Positions 9,133 to 19,300 of a DNA stretch of 64,000 bases are shown piece by piece (the stretch's first letter is position 1; each line of letters opens with the position of its first letter). The notes beneath the pieces were generated by a model. The model did no database searches, was not told the origin of the DNA, and saw only the letters and a list, made by a program, of their open reading frames with translations. The translations under genes and the position numbers were made by a program. The stretch comes from Streptomyces katrae (GTDB lineage: Bacteria > Actinomycetota > Actinomycetes > Streptomycetales > Streptomycetaceae). The stretch lies in contig NZ_JNZY01000004.1 in NCBI RefSeq assembly GCF_000717655.1, positions 221,770 through 285,769 on the forward strand, read 5' to 3'.

Positions 9133-9289
9133 GCGGCGGAGCCACGTGGCCCGCCGGGAGGAAGCCCGGTGCGAATCCGGCGCGGTCCCGCCACTGTGAA
9201 CCCTGCAGAGCAATCCGCCGGGTGAGTCAGGAACTCCCGCTGTCCTCACTGCCCGGGGCGCGGAAACCCCGAGGAAGGCCTGCCGCCGC
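9133..9289 (+). ncRNA. Cobalamin (AdoCbl) riboswitch upstream of cobN
   Basis: The core shows the classical B12 element: GGAGGAAGCCCGGTGCGAAT at 9157 onward, then GCGCGGTCCCGCCACTGT, which contains the B12 box (9189-9197). The closing P1 helix pairs GCGGCGG (9133-9139) with CCGCCGC (9283-9289), and the 3' strand ends at the base before the AUG. The probable Shine-Dalgarno GAGGAAGG (9271-9278) is inside the folded domain. Ligand binding would therefore hide the start region and lower CobN synthesis; that mode is inferred from position. Confidence 0.93.
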
Positions 9290-12200
9290 ATGATCCTGCT
9301 GCTGTCGACGTCCGACACCGATCTGCTCAGCGCCCGCGCCGCGAACACGGCGGACGGCCCCGTGCCGTACCGGTTCGCGAACCCGTCCCGCCTTCCCCTC
9401 GACGACCTGCCCGGGCTGCTCGACGGCGTCGACCTGGTCGTCGTACGCCTCCTCGGCGGCCTGCGCGCCTGGCAGGACGGCCTCGACCTGCTCCTGGCGC
9501 CCGCCCAGACCCGCCCGGTGGTGGTCCTCACCGGCGAACAGGCCCCGGACGCCCAGCTGATGGAGGCCTCCACGGTCCCGATCGGCATCGCGGCCGAGGC
9601 GCACGGCTACCTCGCCCACGGCGGCCCCGCCAACCTGGACCAGCTGGCCCGGTTCCTCTCCGACACCGTGCTGCTCACCGGCCACGGCTTCGAGCCGCCG
9701 GCCGCCGCGCCGACCTGGGGCCCGCTGGAGCGCACGCCCGGGACCACGACAGGCCCCCGGATCGCCGTGCTGTACTACCGCGCCCACCAGATGAGCGGCA
9801 ACACCGCCTTCGTGCACGCCCTGTGCGACGCGATCGAGGCCCAGGACGCCCAGGCGCTCCCCCTCTACGTGTCCTCCCTGCGCACCCCGGAGCCGGACCT
9901 GATCGCCGCGCTGGAGTCGGCGGACGCGGTCGTCACCACCGTCCTCGCGGCCGGCGGCACCAAGCCCGCCACCGCCTCCGCGGGCGGCGACGACGAGTCG
10001 TGGGACGCGGGCGCGCTGGCCGCGCTCGGCGTCCCGATCCTGCAGGCCCTGTGCCTGACCGGCTCGCGCAGCGCATGGGAGGAGAACGACGAGGGCCTGT
10101 CCCCGCTCGACGCCGCCACCCAGGTCGCCGTCCCGGAGTTCGACGGGCGCCTGATCACCGTCCCGTTCTCCTTCAAGGAGCTCGACGAGGACGGCCTGCC
10201 CGCGTACGTGGCCGACCCGGAGCGCGCCGCCCGCGTCGCCGGCATCGCCGTCCGGCACGCCCGGCTGCGGCACATCGAGCGCCGGGACAAGAAGATCGCG
10301 CTCGTCCTCTCCGCGTACCCCACCAAGCACTCCCGCATCGGCAACGCGGTCGGCCTCGACACCCCGGCCAGCGCCGTGGAGCTGCTGCGCACCCTCATCG
10401 CGGGCGGCTACGACTTCGGCCCCGTCGAGGAGGTCCCGGGCCTGGTCTCCGGCGACGGCGACGAGCTGATCCGCGCCCTGATCGAGGCCGGCGGCCATGA
10501 CCAGGACTGGCTGACCGAGGAGCAGCTGGCCCGCAACCCGGTCCGGATCCCGGCCGCCGACTACAAGCGGTGGTTCGCCGAGCTCCCCGCCGAGCTGCGC
10601 GAAAGCGTCGAGGAGCACTGGGGCGAGGCCCCGGGCAACATGTTCGTGGACCGCTCGGCCAACCCGGAGGGCGACATCGTCCTCGCGGCGCTGCGCCGCG
10701 GCAACCTGCTCATCCTGATCCAGCCGCCGCGCGGTTTCGGCGAGAACCCGATCGCGATCTACCACGACCCGGACCTGCCGCCCTCGCACCACTACCTGGC
10801 CGCGTACCGCTGGATCCAGGCCCGCGCGCAGGACGGCGGCTTCGGCGCCGACGCGATGATCCACCTGGGCAAGCACGGCAACCTGGAGTGGCTGCCGGGC
10901 AAGAACGCCGGCCTGTCGGCGGCCTGCGCGCCCGACGCGGCGCTCGGCGACCTGCCGCTCATCTACCCCTTCCTGGTGAACGACCCGGGCGAGGGCACGC
11001 AGGCCAAGCGCCGCGTGCACGCCACCCTGGTCGACCACCTGGTGCCGCCGATGGCGCGCGCGGAGTCCTACGGCGACATCGCGCGCCTGGAGCAGCACCT
11101 GGACGAGTACGCGCAGATCTCCGCGATGGACCCGGCCAAGCTGCCCGCCATCCGCGCCCAGATCTGGACCCTGATCCAGGCCGCGAAGCTCCACCACGAC
11201 CTGGGGCTGGAAGAGCGCCCGGACGACGAGGGCTTCGACGACTTCCTGCTGCACGTCGACGGCTGGCTGTGCGAGGTCAAGGACGCCCAGATCCGCGACG
11301 GCCTGCACGTCCTGGGCGGCGCGCCGACCGGCGCGGCCCGGGTCAACCTGGTCCTCGCGATCCTGCGCGCCCGTCAGATCTGGGGCGGCACCACGGCCCT
11401 GCCCGGCCTGCGCGAGGCGCTCGGCCTGGACGAGTCCGCGGCCACCCGTACGACCGCCGACGAGGCGGAGGAGGCGGCCCGCGCGCTGGTGCAGGCGATG
11501 GAGGACGCGAACTGGGCCCCGGAGGCGGTGGCTTCGGTCGCGGCCGGACACTCCGCGGACGTGGCGGCCGTACTGGACTTCGCGGCCCGCGAGGTGGTCC
11601 CGCGGCTGGCCGGTACGACGGACGAGATCACGCACGTCGTGGCGGCCCTCGACGGCCGCTTCGTCCCGGCGGGACCCTCGGGGTCCCCCCTCCGCGGCCT
11701 GGTGAACGTCCTCCCCACGGGCCGGAACTTCTACTCCGTCGACCCGAAGGCCGTCCCCTCCCGCCTCGCGTGGGAGACGGGCCAGGCCCTGGCCGACTCC
11801 CTGCTCACCCGCTACCGCACCGACAACGGCGAGTGGCCCGCCTCGGTCGGCCTGTCCCTGTGGGGCACGAGCGCGATGCGCACCGCGGGCGACGACGTCG
11901 CCGAGGCGCTGGCCCTGCTGGGCATCCGCCCGGTCTGGGACGAGGCCTCGCGCCGCGTGACCGGCCTGGAGCCCATCCCGCTCGAGGAACTGGGCCGCCC
12001 CCGCATCGACGTCACGCTGCGCATCTCGGGCTTCTTCCGGGACGCGTTCCCGCACGTGATCGGCCTGCTGGACGACGCGGTGCGGCTGGCGGCGTCCCTG
12101 GACGAGCCCGCCGCGGAGAACTTCGTCCGGGCCCACACCCAGGCGGACCTGGCCGAGCACGGTGACGAGCGGCGCGCGACGACCCGTATCTTCGGCTCGC

Positions 12201-12907
12201 GCCCGGGCACGTACGGCGCCGGCATCCTCCAGCTGATCGACTCCCGTGACTGGCGTACGGATGCCGACCTCGCGGAGGTCTACACGGTGTGGGGCGGCTA
12301 CGCGTACGGCCGCGGCCTGGAGGGCCGCCCGGCCCGCGCCGAGATGGAGACCGCGTACAAGCGGATCACGGTGGCCGCGAAGAACACGGACACCCGCGAG
12401 CACGACATCGCCGACTCGGACGACTACTTCCAGTACCACGGCGGCATGGTGGCCACGGTCCGCGCCCTGCGCGGCACGGCCCCGGAGGCGTACATCGGCG
12501 ACTCCACCCGCCCGGAGACGGTCAAGACCCGCACCCTGGTGGAGGAGACGTCCCGCGTCTTCCGTGCCCGCGTGGTCAACCCGAAGTGGATCGAGGCGAT
12601 GCGCCGCCACGGCTACAAGGGCGCCTTCGAGCTGGCGGCGACCGTGGACTACCTCTTCGGGTACGACGCCACGACGGGCGTGGTCGCGGACTGGATGTAC
12701 GACAAGCTCACGGAAACGTACGTCCTGGACCCGACGAACCGCGCCTTCCTCGAGGAGGCCAACCCCTGGGCCCTGCACGGCATCGCGGAACGCCTCCTGG
12801 AGGCAGAGTCCCGCGGCATGTGGGAAAAGCCGGACCCCCAGATCCTCGAATCCCTCCGCGAGGTCTACCTGGACACGGAAGGCAACCTGGAAGCCGACTC
12901 GGAGTAG
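9290..12907 (+). CDS. cobN: Cobaltochelatase large subunit
   Basis: A 1205-residue protein that binds hydrogenobyrinic acid a,c-diamide and inserts cobalt together with an AAA+ chelatase pair encoded elsewhere. The hallmark block IHLGKHGNLEWLPGK is near residue 525, with the CobN/magnesium-chelatase H motifs on both sides (YRAHQMSGN near 165; SAYPTKHSRIGNAVGLD near 340; VTLRISGFFRDAFPH near 910). Length is normal for CobN. Expression is placed under B12 feedback by the riboswitch directly upstream. A strong terminator follows at 12929. No cobS/cobT or chlI/chlD is in the window. Confidence 0.95.
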   Translation: MILLLSTSDTDLLSARAANTADGPVPYRFANPSRLPLDDLPGLLDGVDLVVVRLLGGLRAWQDGLDLLLAPAQTRPVVVLTGEQAPDAQLMEASTVPIGIAAEAHGYLAHGGPANLDQLARFLSDTVLLTGHGFEPPAAAPTWGPLERTPGTTTGPRIAVLYYRAHQMSGNTAFVHALCDAIEAQDAQALPLYVSSLRTPEPDLIAALESADAVVTTVLAAGGTKPATASAGGDDESWDAGALAALGVPILQALCLTGSRSAWEENDEGLSPLDAATQVAVPEFDGRLITVPFSFKELDEDGLPAYVADPERAARVAGIAVRHARLRHIERRDKKIALVLSAYPTKHSRIGNAVGLDTPASAVELLRTLIAGGYDFGPVEEVPGLVSGDGDELIRALIEAGGHDQDWLTEEQLARNPVRIPAADYKRWFAELPAELRESVEEHWGEAPGNMFVDRSANPEGDIVLAALRRGNLLILIQPPRGFGENPIAIYHDPDLPPSHHYLAAYRWIQARAQDGGFGADAMIHLGKHGNLEWLPGKNAGLSAACAPDAALGDLPLIYPFLVNDPGEGTQAKRRVHATLVDHLVPPMARAESYGDIARLEQHLDEYAQISAMDPAKLPAIRAQIWTLIQAAKLHHDLGLEERPDDEGFDDFLLHVDGWLCEVKDAQIRDGLHVLGGAPTGAARVNLVLAILRARQIWGGTTALPGLREALGLDESAATRTTADEAEEAARALVQAMEDANWAPEAVASVAAGHSADVAAVLDFAAREVVPRLAGTTDEITHVVAALDGRFVPAGPSGSPLRGLVNVLPTGRNFYSVDPKAVPSRLAWETGQALADSLLTRYRTDNGEWPASVGLSLWGTSAMRTAGDDVAEALALLGIRPVWDEASRRVTGLEPIPLEELGRPRIDVTLRISGFFRDAFPHVIGLLDDAVRLAASLDEPAAENFVRAHTQADLAEHGDERRATTRIFGSRPGTYGAGILQLIDSRDWRTDADLAEVYTVWGGYAYGRGLEGRPARAEMETAYKRITVAAKNTDTREHDIADSDDYFQYHGGMVATVRALRGTAPEAYIGDSTRPETVKTRTLVEETSRVFRARVVNPKWIEAMRRHGYKGAFELAATVDYLFGYDATTGVVADWMYDKLTETYVLDPTNRAFLEEANPWALHGIAERLLEAESRGMWEKPDPQILESLREVYLDTEGNLEADSE

Positions 12908-12928
12908 TCCACGCCCCGACGGACACAA

Positions 12929-12965
12929 CGGCGCCCGGCCCACCCTTTCGGTGAGCCGGGCGCCG
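12929..12965 (+). terminator. Rho-independent-type terminator after cobN
   Basis: 16-base arms (12929-12944 and 12950-12965) with one G-T pair enclose a five-base loop CTTTC and are followed by TTTCT. It separates cobN from the convergent immunity gene. Confidence 0.85.
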
Positions 12966-13015
12966 TTTCTGTGGCGATGTGGCAGTTCAACAGGCGCAGC
13001 CGAGTACCCGGCCGT

Positions 13016-13279
13016 TCACCCATCCCCCATTCGCTCAAGAATGAGGTCAACGTTGGATTCGATCTCTTGGTCAGCCGTCAGGTGGACATGAGAACCCGCA
13101 CCGACACCTTCTTGTGCAAGGGTCAACAGGTGGCGGGCCAGTGAGGTCAATCCTGCGCGATTCGCCTTGATGACGACTTCCGCCGAACTCACGGTCAATT
13201 CGATCTCAAAATCATCATCCCAGGCGAAACGCAGCCCTTCGTCGCCCCGGTACTCCGGAACATCGATCATTCGGTCCAT
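13016..13279 (-). CDS. Probable immunity protein (Imm32-like) for the adjacent RHS toxin
   Basis: An 87-residue protein from ATG 13279, with GGAGGGTGGAAG just upstream; the reading from 13333 has no better site. The sequence IDVPEYRGDEGLRFAWDDD, then a strand-rich stretch and NRAGLTSLARHLLTLAQ, looks like the small Imm32-type immunity proteins of Streptomyces; that name is from memory and moderately sure. It lies 78 bases downstream of the toxin on the same strand, the usual place for a cognate immunity gene. It has no signal peptide, so it would act in the cytoplasm. Its base composition is clearly less GC-rich than the cob genes. What it binds has not been shown here. Confidence 0.6.
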   Translation of the reverse strand: MDRMIDVPEYRGDEGLRFAWDDDFEIELTVSSAEVVIKANRAGLTSLARHLLTLAQEGVGAGSHVHLTADQEIESNVDLILERMGDG

Positions 13280-13357
13280 TGAAACTTCCACCCTCCGTGG
13301 CGGCAACGCAGGAGGGAGCCGCCGATGCCTCACCCAACGGCTCCCTCCATGGACTTC

Positions 13358-16300
13358 CTACTCGAGATAGATGTGTCGATTCTCCACAACCATCGACTTT
13401 CCTGGCTTCTTCGGGTTCGGCCCCAATCGCTCAAAATTCATGTGCGGGCCGCCACCATGCTGCCCAGTGATGTCCGATTCGCCCATCCTGGCAACGCGCG
13501 TGCCGTCCTTTGAGACGAACCGCCCGCTACCCGGCACGAGCTCTGAATAACCAGGTCCAACCCATCGCTCTGCTGCATCAAGAGCTTCATCGGTAGGCAC
13601 CCGGGTTTTATCCACCGGATGGCCATCGCTATCAAATTTCCGGTAAGAGGTCCACGGTTCGCACGAATTGTGGACGAGGATCGGCGTTGCCCCGGCCAGC
13701 ACATAGTACGTGTGGAAGTCACTCACCGTGAAGTTGTACGTCTTCACGTGTTCGGAGAAGGCCCTGTTGCCCGTGACGAGCACCGTGCCTTCGCCCTCGG
13801 CTGCGAGGGTCATTCCGGGGCGGAGGTCTCCGGCAAGGATCCACTGCTTCTCGGAAGGTGACCAGAACGGGTGTTCGCGAGTCGCCGTGATCTCGCTGAC
13901 TCCGTCCGATGTTGCAACGGAGAGCGCGTTCAGATCCCGATCGCCCTCCGACCGTATGAGCTTTTCGACGGAGCGAGCCTCGGTCTCGCCAGACCTCGGG
14001 TCGGTGGAGAGAACGCTGTCACCGACTTCTACGTCCTCGATCTTCTTGCTGGATCCGTCGGCCATCAGAACGAGCGTGCCTGCGAGGAAACAGTTGCCGC
14101 CCTGGCCTCGACCCGCTCCCTTGCCCGCTGCCGCGGCGCTGAACGTGCCGGCCAGGGACTCGATCAGCGGGCCGCTCAGCATGTAGCTGACCCGGAAGTT
14201 GCACTTGCTTTCGCTTTCGTCCGCCGAGCAGTACATCTGCTTCATCTCTTCGATGCTCGGCTTCGCCCCTCCCGCATTGCGGTTGGGGTCCAAGACACTG
14301 CCCTGCGGAACGCCCTGGGCTGGGTAGCCGGAGGCCGTCTGTACGTAGACCACCTTCGGCTTCGGAGGAGCTTGGCCACCCGTCCTGCCGCCCTGACGGC
14401 CTTGACTTCCACGGCAATCGGGGTCGTGGCTGCAGGCCCGCGCGTAGGACTGCTGCTGCCGCTGCTTCCGCGCGACGTATTCAGGGGCGAGGGTTCCGCC
14501 GACGGATTCCACGATGGTCTCGTAGCGGTTTCCGTAGTCGTACGGGTCGTTGCCGTTGTGGCACTTGTACATGCCGCTGGCGCACTCTTCGAGTTGCCTG
14601 CCGGTGGGGTCCCAGAACGTGAAGGGGTTCTGGTTCGAGTACGTGTAGCCGTGGAGTTGCTGCGAGTCGTTCAGGTCCATCACCGGGTCGACGGAGACGA
14701 AACGGCCGATGATGGGGTCGTATTCGCGGGCGCCGATGTGGGTGAGGCCGGTGTCGGTGTCCTTGGTGCCTCCGACGAAGCCCTTGTCACCCGCCCAGCC
14801 GGTCGGCTGGCTGCCACGGGTCTCACCGAACAGGCCGGTCTTGCGGCGGGTCACCGCCTGTGTGGCGTCTGCGGTGATCTGGGTGGTGCCGGTGCCGTGG
14901 TGGTCGGCGAGGGTGAAGGTGAGTTTGCCGCCCTCGCGGACGGCCACGTCGCCGTAGTAGCGGGTGCCGGTGACCTTTCCGGTCTTGTCCAGGTGGAGTT
15001 CGTTGCCGCCGGGGAGGTAGAGCGTGGTGCTCTTGGTGTCCTTGCGGAACAGTCGCTGGCCGGCGGCGTCATAGAGGAAGGAGTCACTGAACGTGCCCTG
15101 GTTGAGGGTCTTCAGGTGTCCTTCGACGTCCCAGTCGAGGTACTGCGTTTCACCCGTGCCGCTCTTGCGGCTCTTGGTGTTGCCGCTTTCGTCGTAGGTG
15201 AAGGTTTCGTCGTGGAGGTCGGTGCCGGTCTGGGTGACCTTGGTGAGGTCGTGCTTGCCGGCGGTCGGCGGGGTGTAGGTGCGGATGGTGTCGGCGGTCG
15301 GGCCCGAGGCGGTCTTGTGCTTGGTCTCGGTCTTGCGGTTGCCGACCGCGTCGTAGGTGTACGTGGTCCAGTACGGGTCCTCGCCACCGATGACCGAAGT
15401 CGACGGGGAGCTCGCACAGGTCTCGCCAATGTTGGTCCAGGCCTGCGTGATACGGCGCAGGGCGTCGATCTTGACGCACTGGGTGTCGGTGGTGCGGGCG
15501 GCGTCCTGGCCGTAGGACGTGGCGATGGAGGTCAGGTTTCCCGCGGGGTCGTTGGTGTATTTGGTGTCCTCGATCCGCTGGGGAGCGAGGTCGCGGTCGG
15601 TGTAGGCGCGGCTGATGGCGCTGGTGTGCTCGTCGTACTCGGTGGACCGGTACAGGCGCTGGCCGATGGCCCCGAGCTCCTGGCGGGTGTCACGGCCGTA
15701 GTGGTCGTAGGTCATCGCCGAGACGAGGCGGCTGCTGCCGGCGGCCATGTTGTTGAGCAGGCCGGAGATGCTCTTGTACGTGCTGCCGACCGTCTCGGCG
15801 GGCAGATCGCCCATGGCCGGCTGCTTGGTCGTCAGGACCTGGCCGGTGATGTTGTAGGTGTTCGTCCACTGGTAAGTGCCGGCCAGCGCCCCGGTGTCCG
15901 GAGTGGACGGGATGGTCACCTTGGTGGTGAGGGGCTGGTAGAGGTTGTTGTAGGAGAGGACCTCGGACTCGTACGCCTTGCCGTCCACGTAGCGCGTGGA
16001 CTTCGTCAGCTGGCCCTTGGCGACCGTGTCATAGACCTGCGAAGTCAGGGTCGTCGTGCCCTGCTTGGTGCCGATGGGGCGGCCGAGGTCGTCGTAGTCG
16101 GTGTGCAGGGTGATGCCGCGGGCGTCAGTGACGTCGGTCGTCCGGTCGCCGGCATCGTAGGCGGTCTTGCTGATGCCCTTGTCCGGGTCGTTCGACTCAA
16201 CCTGGCGGCCGCGGACGTCGTAGGCGTACGTCCACTTCGCGTTGCCCGGGTCGGTGACCTGAGCCAGCCGGCCCAGCTTGTCGTAGCCGTAGACCGTCGA

Positions 16301-19300
16301 CTGCGAGGCCGTCCGCGCCGCGTCGGTGTACTGCTTGACCTCGGTGGTGCGGCCCTGAGCGTCGACGACCGTGGTCGTCGCCGTCCCGCCCTGGGGCGGG
16401 ACCACCGTGGTGGTGTCACCGGTGTAGCTGGTGGTGGCCCGCTTGGTCTCGGTGCCGAACTTCTTGGAGATCACCGCGGTCGGCCGTCCGGCACCGTCGA
16501 AGACGGTGTCGGTGGACGCCGGGTAGTTGAGCTCCTGGCCCGTCACGAGATCGGGTGACGGAGCGCCGTCGGCGTAGTAGGTACCTGAACTGCGCCAGGC
16601 CAGACCACGGGTGTCGTAGAACGTCTCCGTGATCAGACGCCCGGACAGGTCGGGGGACTGCGTCTGCGTCTGGCGCTCGCGCAGCAGGCCGTCCTGGATG
16701 GAATAGACGGTGGAGTACTTGTAGTCGTGCGTCAGCGTCTTGGAGGTGACGACGTTGGGTCCGTCATTGCGGACCGTGTAGTCGAACGCGCGGCTCGGCG
16801 CGTTCGGGTTCGCCTCGACCGTCCAGTTCGGGACCCAGACCTTAGTCGTACGCCCGAGGGCGTCGTACGCCGTCGTGGTGACCTTGCCGTTGGGGTCGAT
16901 GACCTTCGTCGGCAGTCCACGCTGCGGGTCGATCTCGGAGGTGATGGTGTGGCCCAGTGGGTTCGTCACCGTCATCGAGGTCGGCGCCTCGCCCGTGGCC
17001 GGGGTGTACGCGGTCGTGCTGACCTTGCTGTACTGGTCGGTGTCGGCCAGGACGCGGCCGTAGATGTCGTAGCAGAGTTGGTTCTTCGCAGATCCGCAGG
17101 TGGACGGGACGGAGGAAACGAGGTCGTAGCCGTCGCCCTTGCCGTTGATCTTCTCCGTCCTGGTCACCAGACCTGCACCGGGAACGGTGCCGAGCGCGCC
17201 GTTGTCGAAGTAGGTGCGGGAGTCGGCGACCACGTCGGCGGGGCGGTTTACCGGTGAGCCACAGGGCGCGGCGACGGTCTCGACGCGACTGTGCTTGTCC
17301 AGGATCCAGCTCGTGGTGTTGCGCGCGTAGGTGGTCGTGGTGCAGGCCTCGTCACCCACCTTGGCTGTGTCGCCGGTCGAGGACTCCCAGTCGACCATGC
17401 CGTACTCGTCGAAGTGGCGGCTGGCCTCAGTGGTGCGCGTACCGCCGGTGACGGTGGTACGGGTGGCTTCCTTCTCCGTTCCCGTCCTGTAGGAGACGAG
17501 GTCAGGCAGGCCCGGCCGGAGCCTCTTGGCCACGAGGTCCGAACGCCAGGGGGACTTGGACGTGGCACTGATCAACTTGGTGGTGTCGTCACCCACGTAG
17601 GTCGCCGACTCCCGCACCATCCCGCCGAACTGGGGCCGGTCCGTGACTGCGACGCCAGCGGAGTCCTTGACGTCCATGCCGTCGAGACCGCGGAAGTAGC
17701 GCGTCTCGCTCAGCGTCTTCGGGTCGGACGCGGCGCCGGTCCGGGTCTGCACCAGCTCGTAGCCGCGGGCCACGGAGTGGACGCGGTCCTCGGCCTTGGC
17801 GAATTCGCTCGTGTCCTTGCCCCAGGCCGCTCCACCCACATAGGTGTACGAGGTCACCTTGTCCGGAGTAGAGGCGAGATTGTCGCCCTCCACGATCTGG
17901 GTCGCCACGTAGGAGTTGAACCAGTCGACCTTCGAGGTGTCGCCCTCCCAGGCCCATTTGACCGGGTAGCAGCGAGTCGTGTTCGTCTCGTCCGGCTTGG
18001 GGAGGGTGGTGGGGGTGCAGTCGGGCTGGGAGTAGGTGACACCGATGGTGCCGCCGCTCTCGGTGTTCACCTGTGACATCCGGAGCCGGATGTACGGCGC
18101 GAGGCCGTCACCGGTGGCGTCCACCCGGTTCGGGCGCTGCTCACCGGTGAAGGTGACCGGGGGGAGCGGGACGTCTGGTGCGGCGCCCGCCTTGCCGGTG
18201 CGGGTGATGGACTTCAGCCACATCGGAGTGGAGATGCCGTCGCCGGCCGGCGGGAAGTTCTGGTCCAGGCTCCAGGTGTCGACGTCCTGGTAGACGCCGC
18301 CGGTGAGGATCTTGGTGTTGATGCCTGTCAGGCGCTTACGCGACCAGAACGTGGGGGAATACTGGCCCTTGCACTCGGTCGAGCCGTCCTTGCAGAACAG
18401 GTCGTACGGGGCGTCCGGCCAGTTCTTCGCGTTCGTCTCGTCGAACGTGCCGCAGGTGGTGAGGCAGCGCTCGTTGACGTCGAAGGTGACCTGGCCCATC
18501 GCCTTGGACGTGTAGACGCTGTCGGAGCGCAGGCCGTAGTCGATGTGGTCGAGCCAGCCGCCGCGGACGTACGGGGTGACCGTGGCCTTGCCGGTGGTCT
18601 CCGACACGTTGCGGCCGTAGTTGTTGGTCTCGGTCTTCCAGTAGTACGCCGTGGCGCTGCCGCCGGGGGCGACGACGTAGTCGAGCTGCCAGCGCCAGGC
18701 CTGCTGGCACCACGCGCTCGCGAACGAGGCGTTGTAGCAGGGCTCGCCCGCCTGGTTACCGAACACCGGTACCGTCCATGCGGAGTTCGTCGTCGGCGTC
18801 GACGCATCCTTCCAGCCCGGCAGGCGGTTCAGACCGAAGAAGTACTGCATGCCGTCGGTCGAGGTGATCTTCCAGTGCTCACCGTCGTTGTCACCGTTGG
18901 AGGCGCCGGTCAGCTTCTCGACCTTCTCACCCGAGTCGGACGCCGGGTGCCAGCCCTTGCCCGCCTCATAGACGAGCTCGGTCGACTTGCCACCGAGCGA
19001 GAGCGTGGCGTTGTCGTTGAACCAGCACTGGTCACCCACCTTGGTGGAGTTGGTGCCGCCGGTCTTGTCGTCGTTGCACGCCTTGTACCTGCGCTCGATG
19101 AAGCCGGGCTCCCAGTTCCAGCCGTCACCGATCCACGAGGCCTGGCTGTTCGACGCCGCCATCCGGCCGTCTACCGACTGCGAGCTGTAGCCGAGCCCGA
19201 TCTGAGGCGCCTGCCCGCCGGGAACGGCGGGCGTGCTGATGCTGTAGGTCCAAGAGAAGCCGCCGGTCGAGCCGCCGGAGGTCCAGGACCCCGACGGCTG

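Noticed and set aside
9227..12943. 1238-codon open frame on the minus strand opposite cobN
   Set aside because: It is a mirror of cobN codon bias at very high GC; the product is Arg/Val/Gly-rich with no domain, and it overlaps the riboswitch and terminator.
13871..16558. 895-codon open frame opposite the RHS repeats
   Set aside because: Repetitive composition mirrors the RHS repeats; no start site and no domain.
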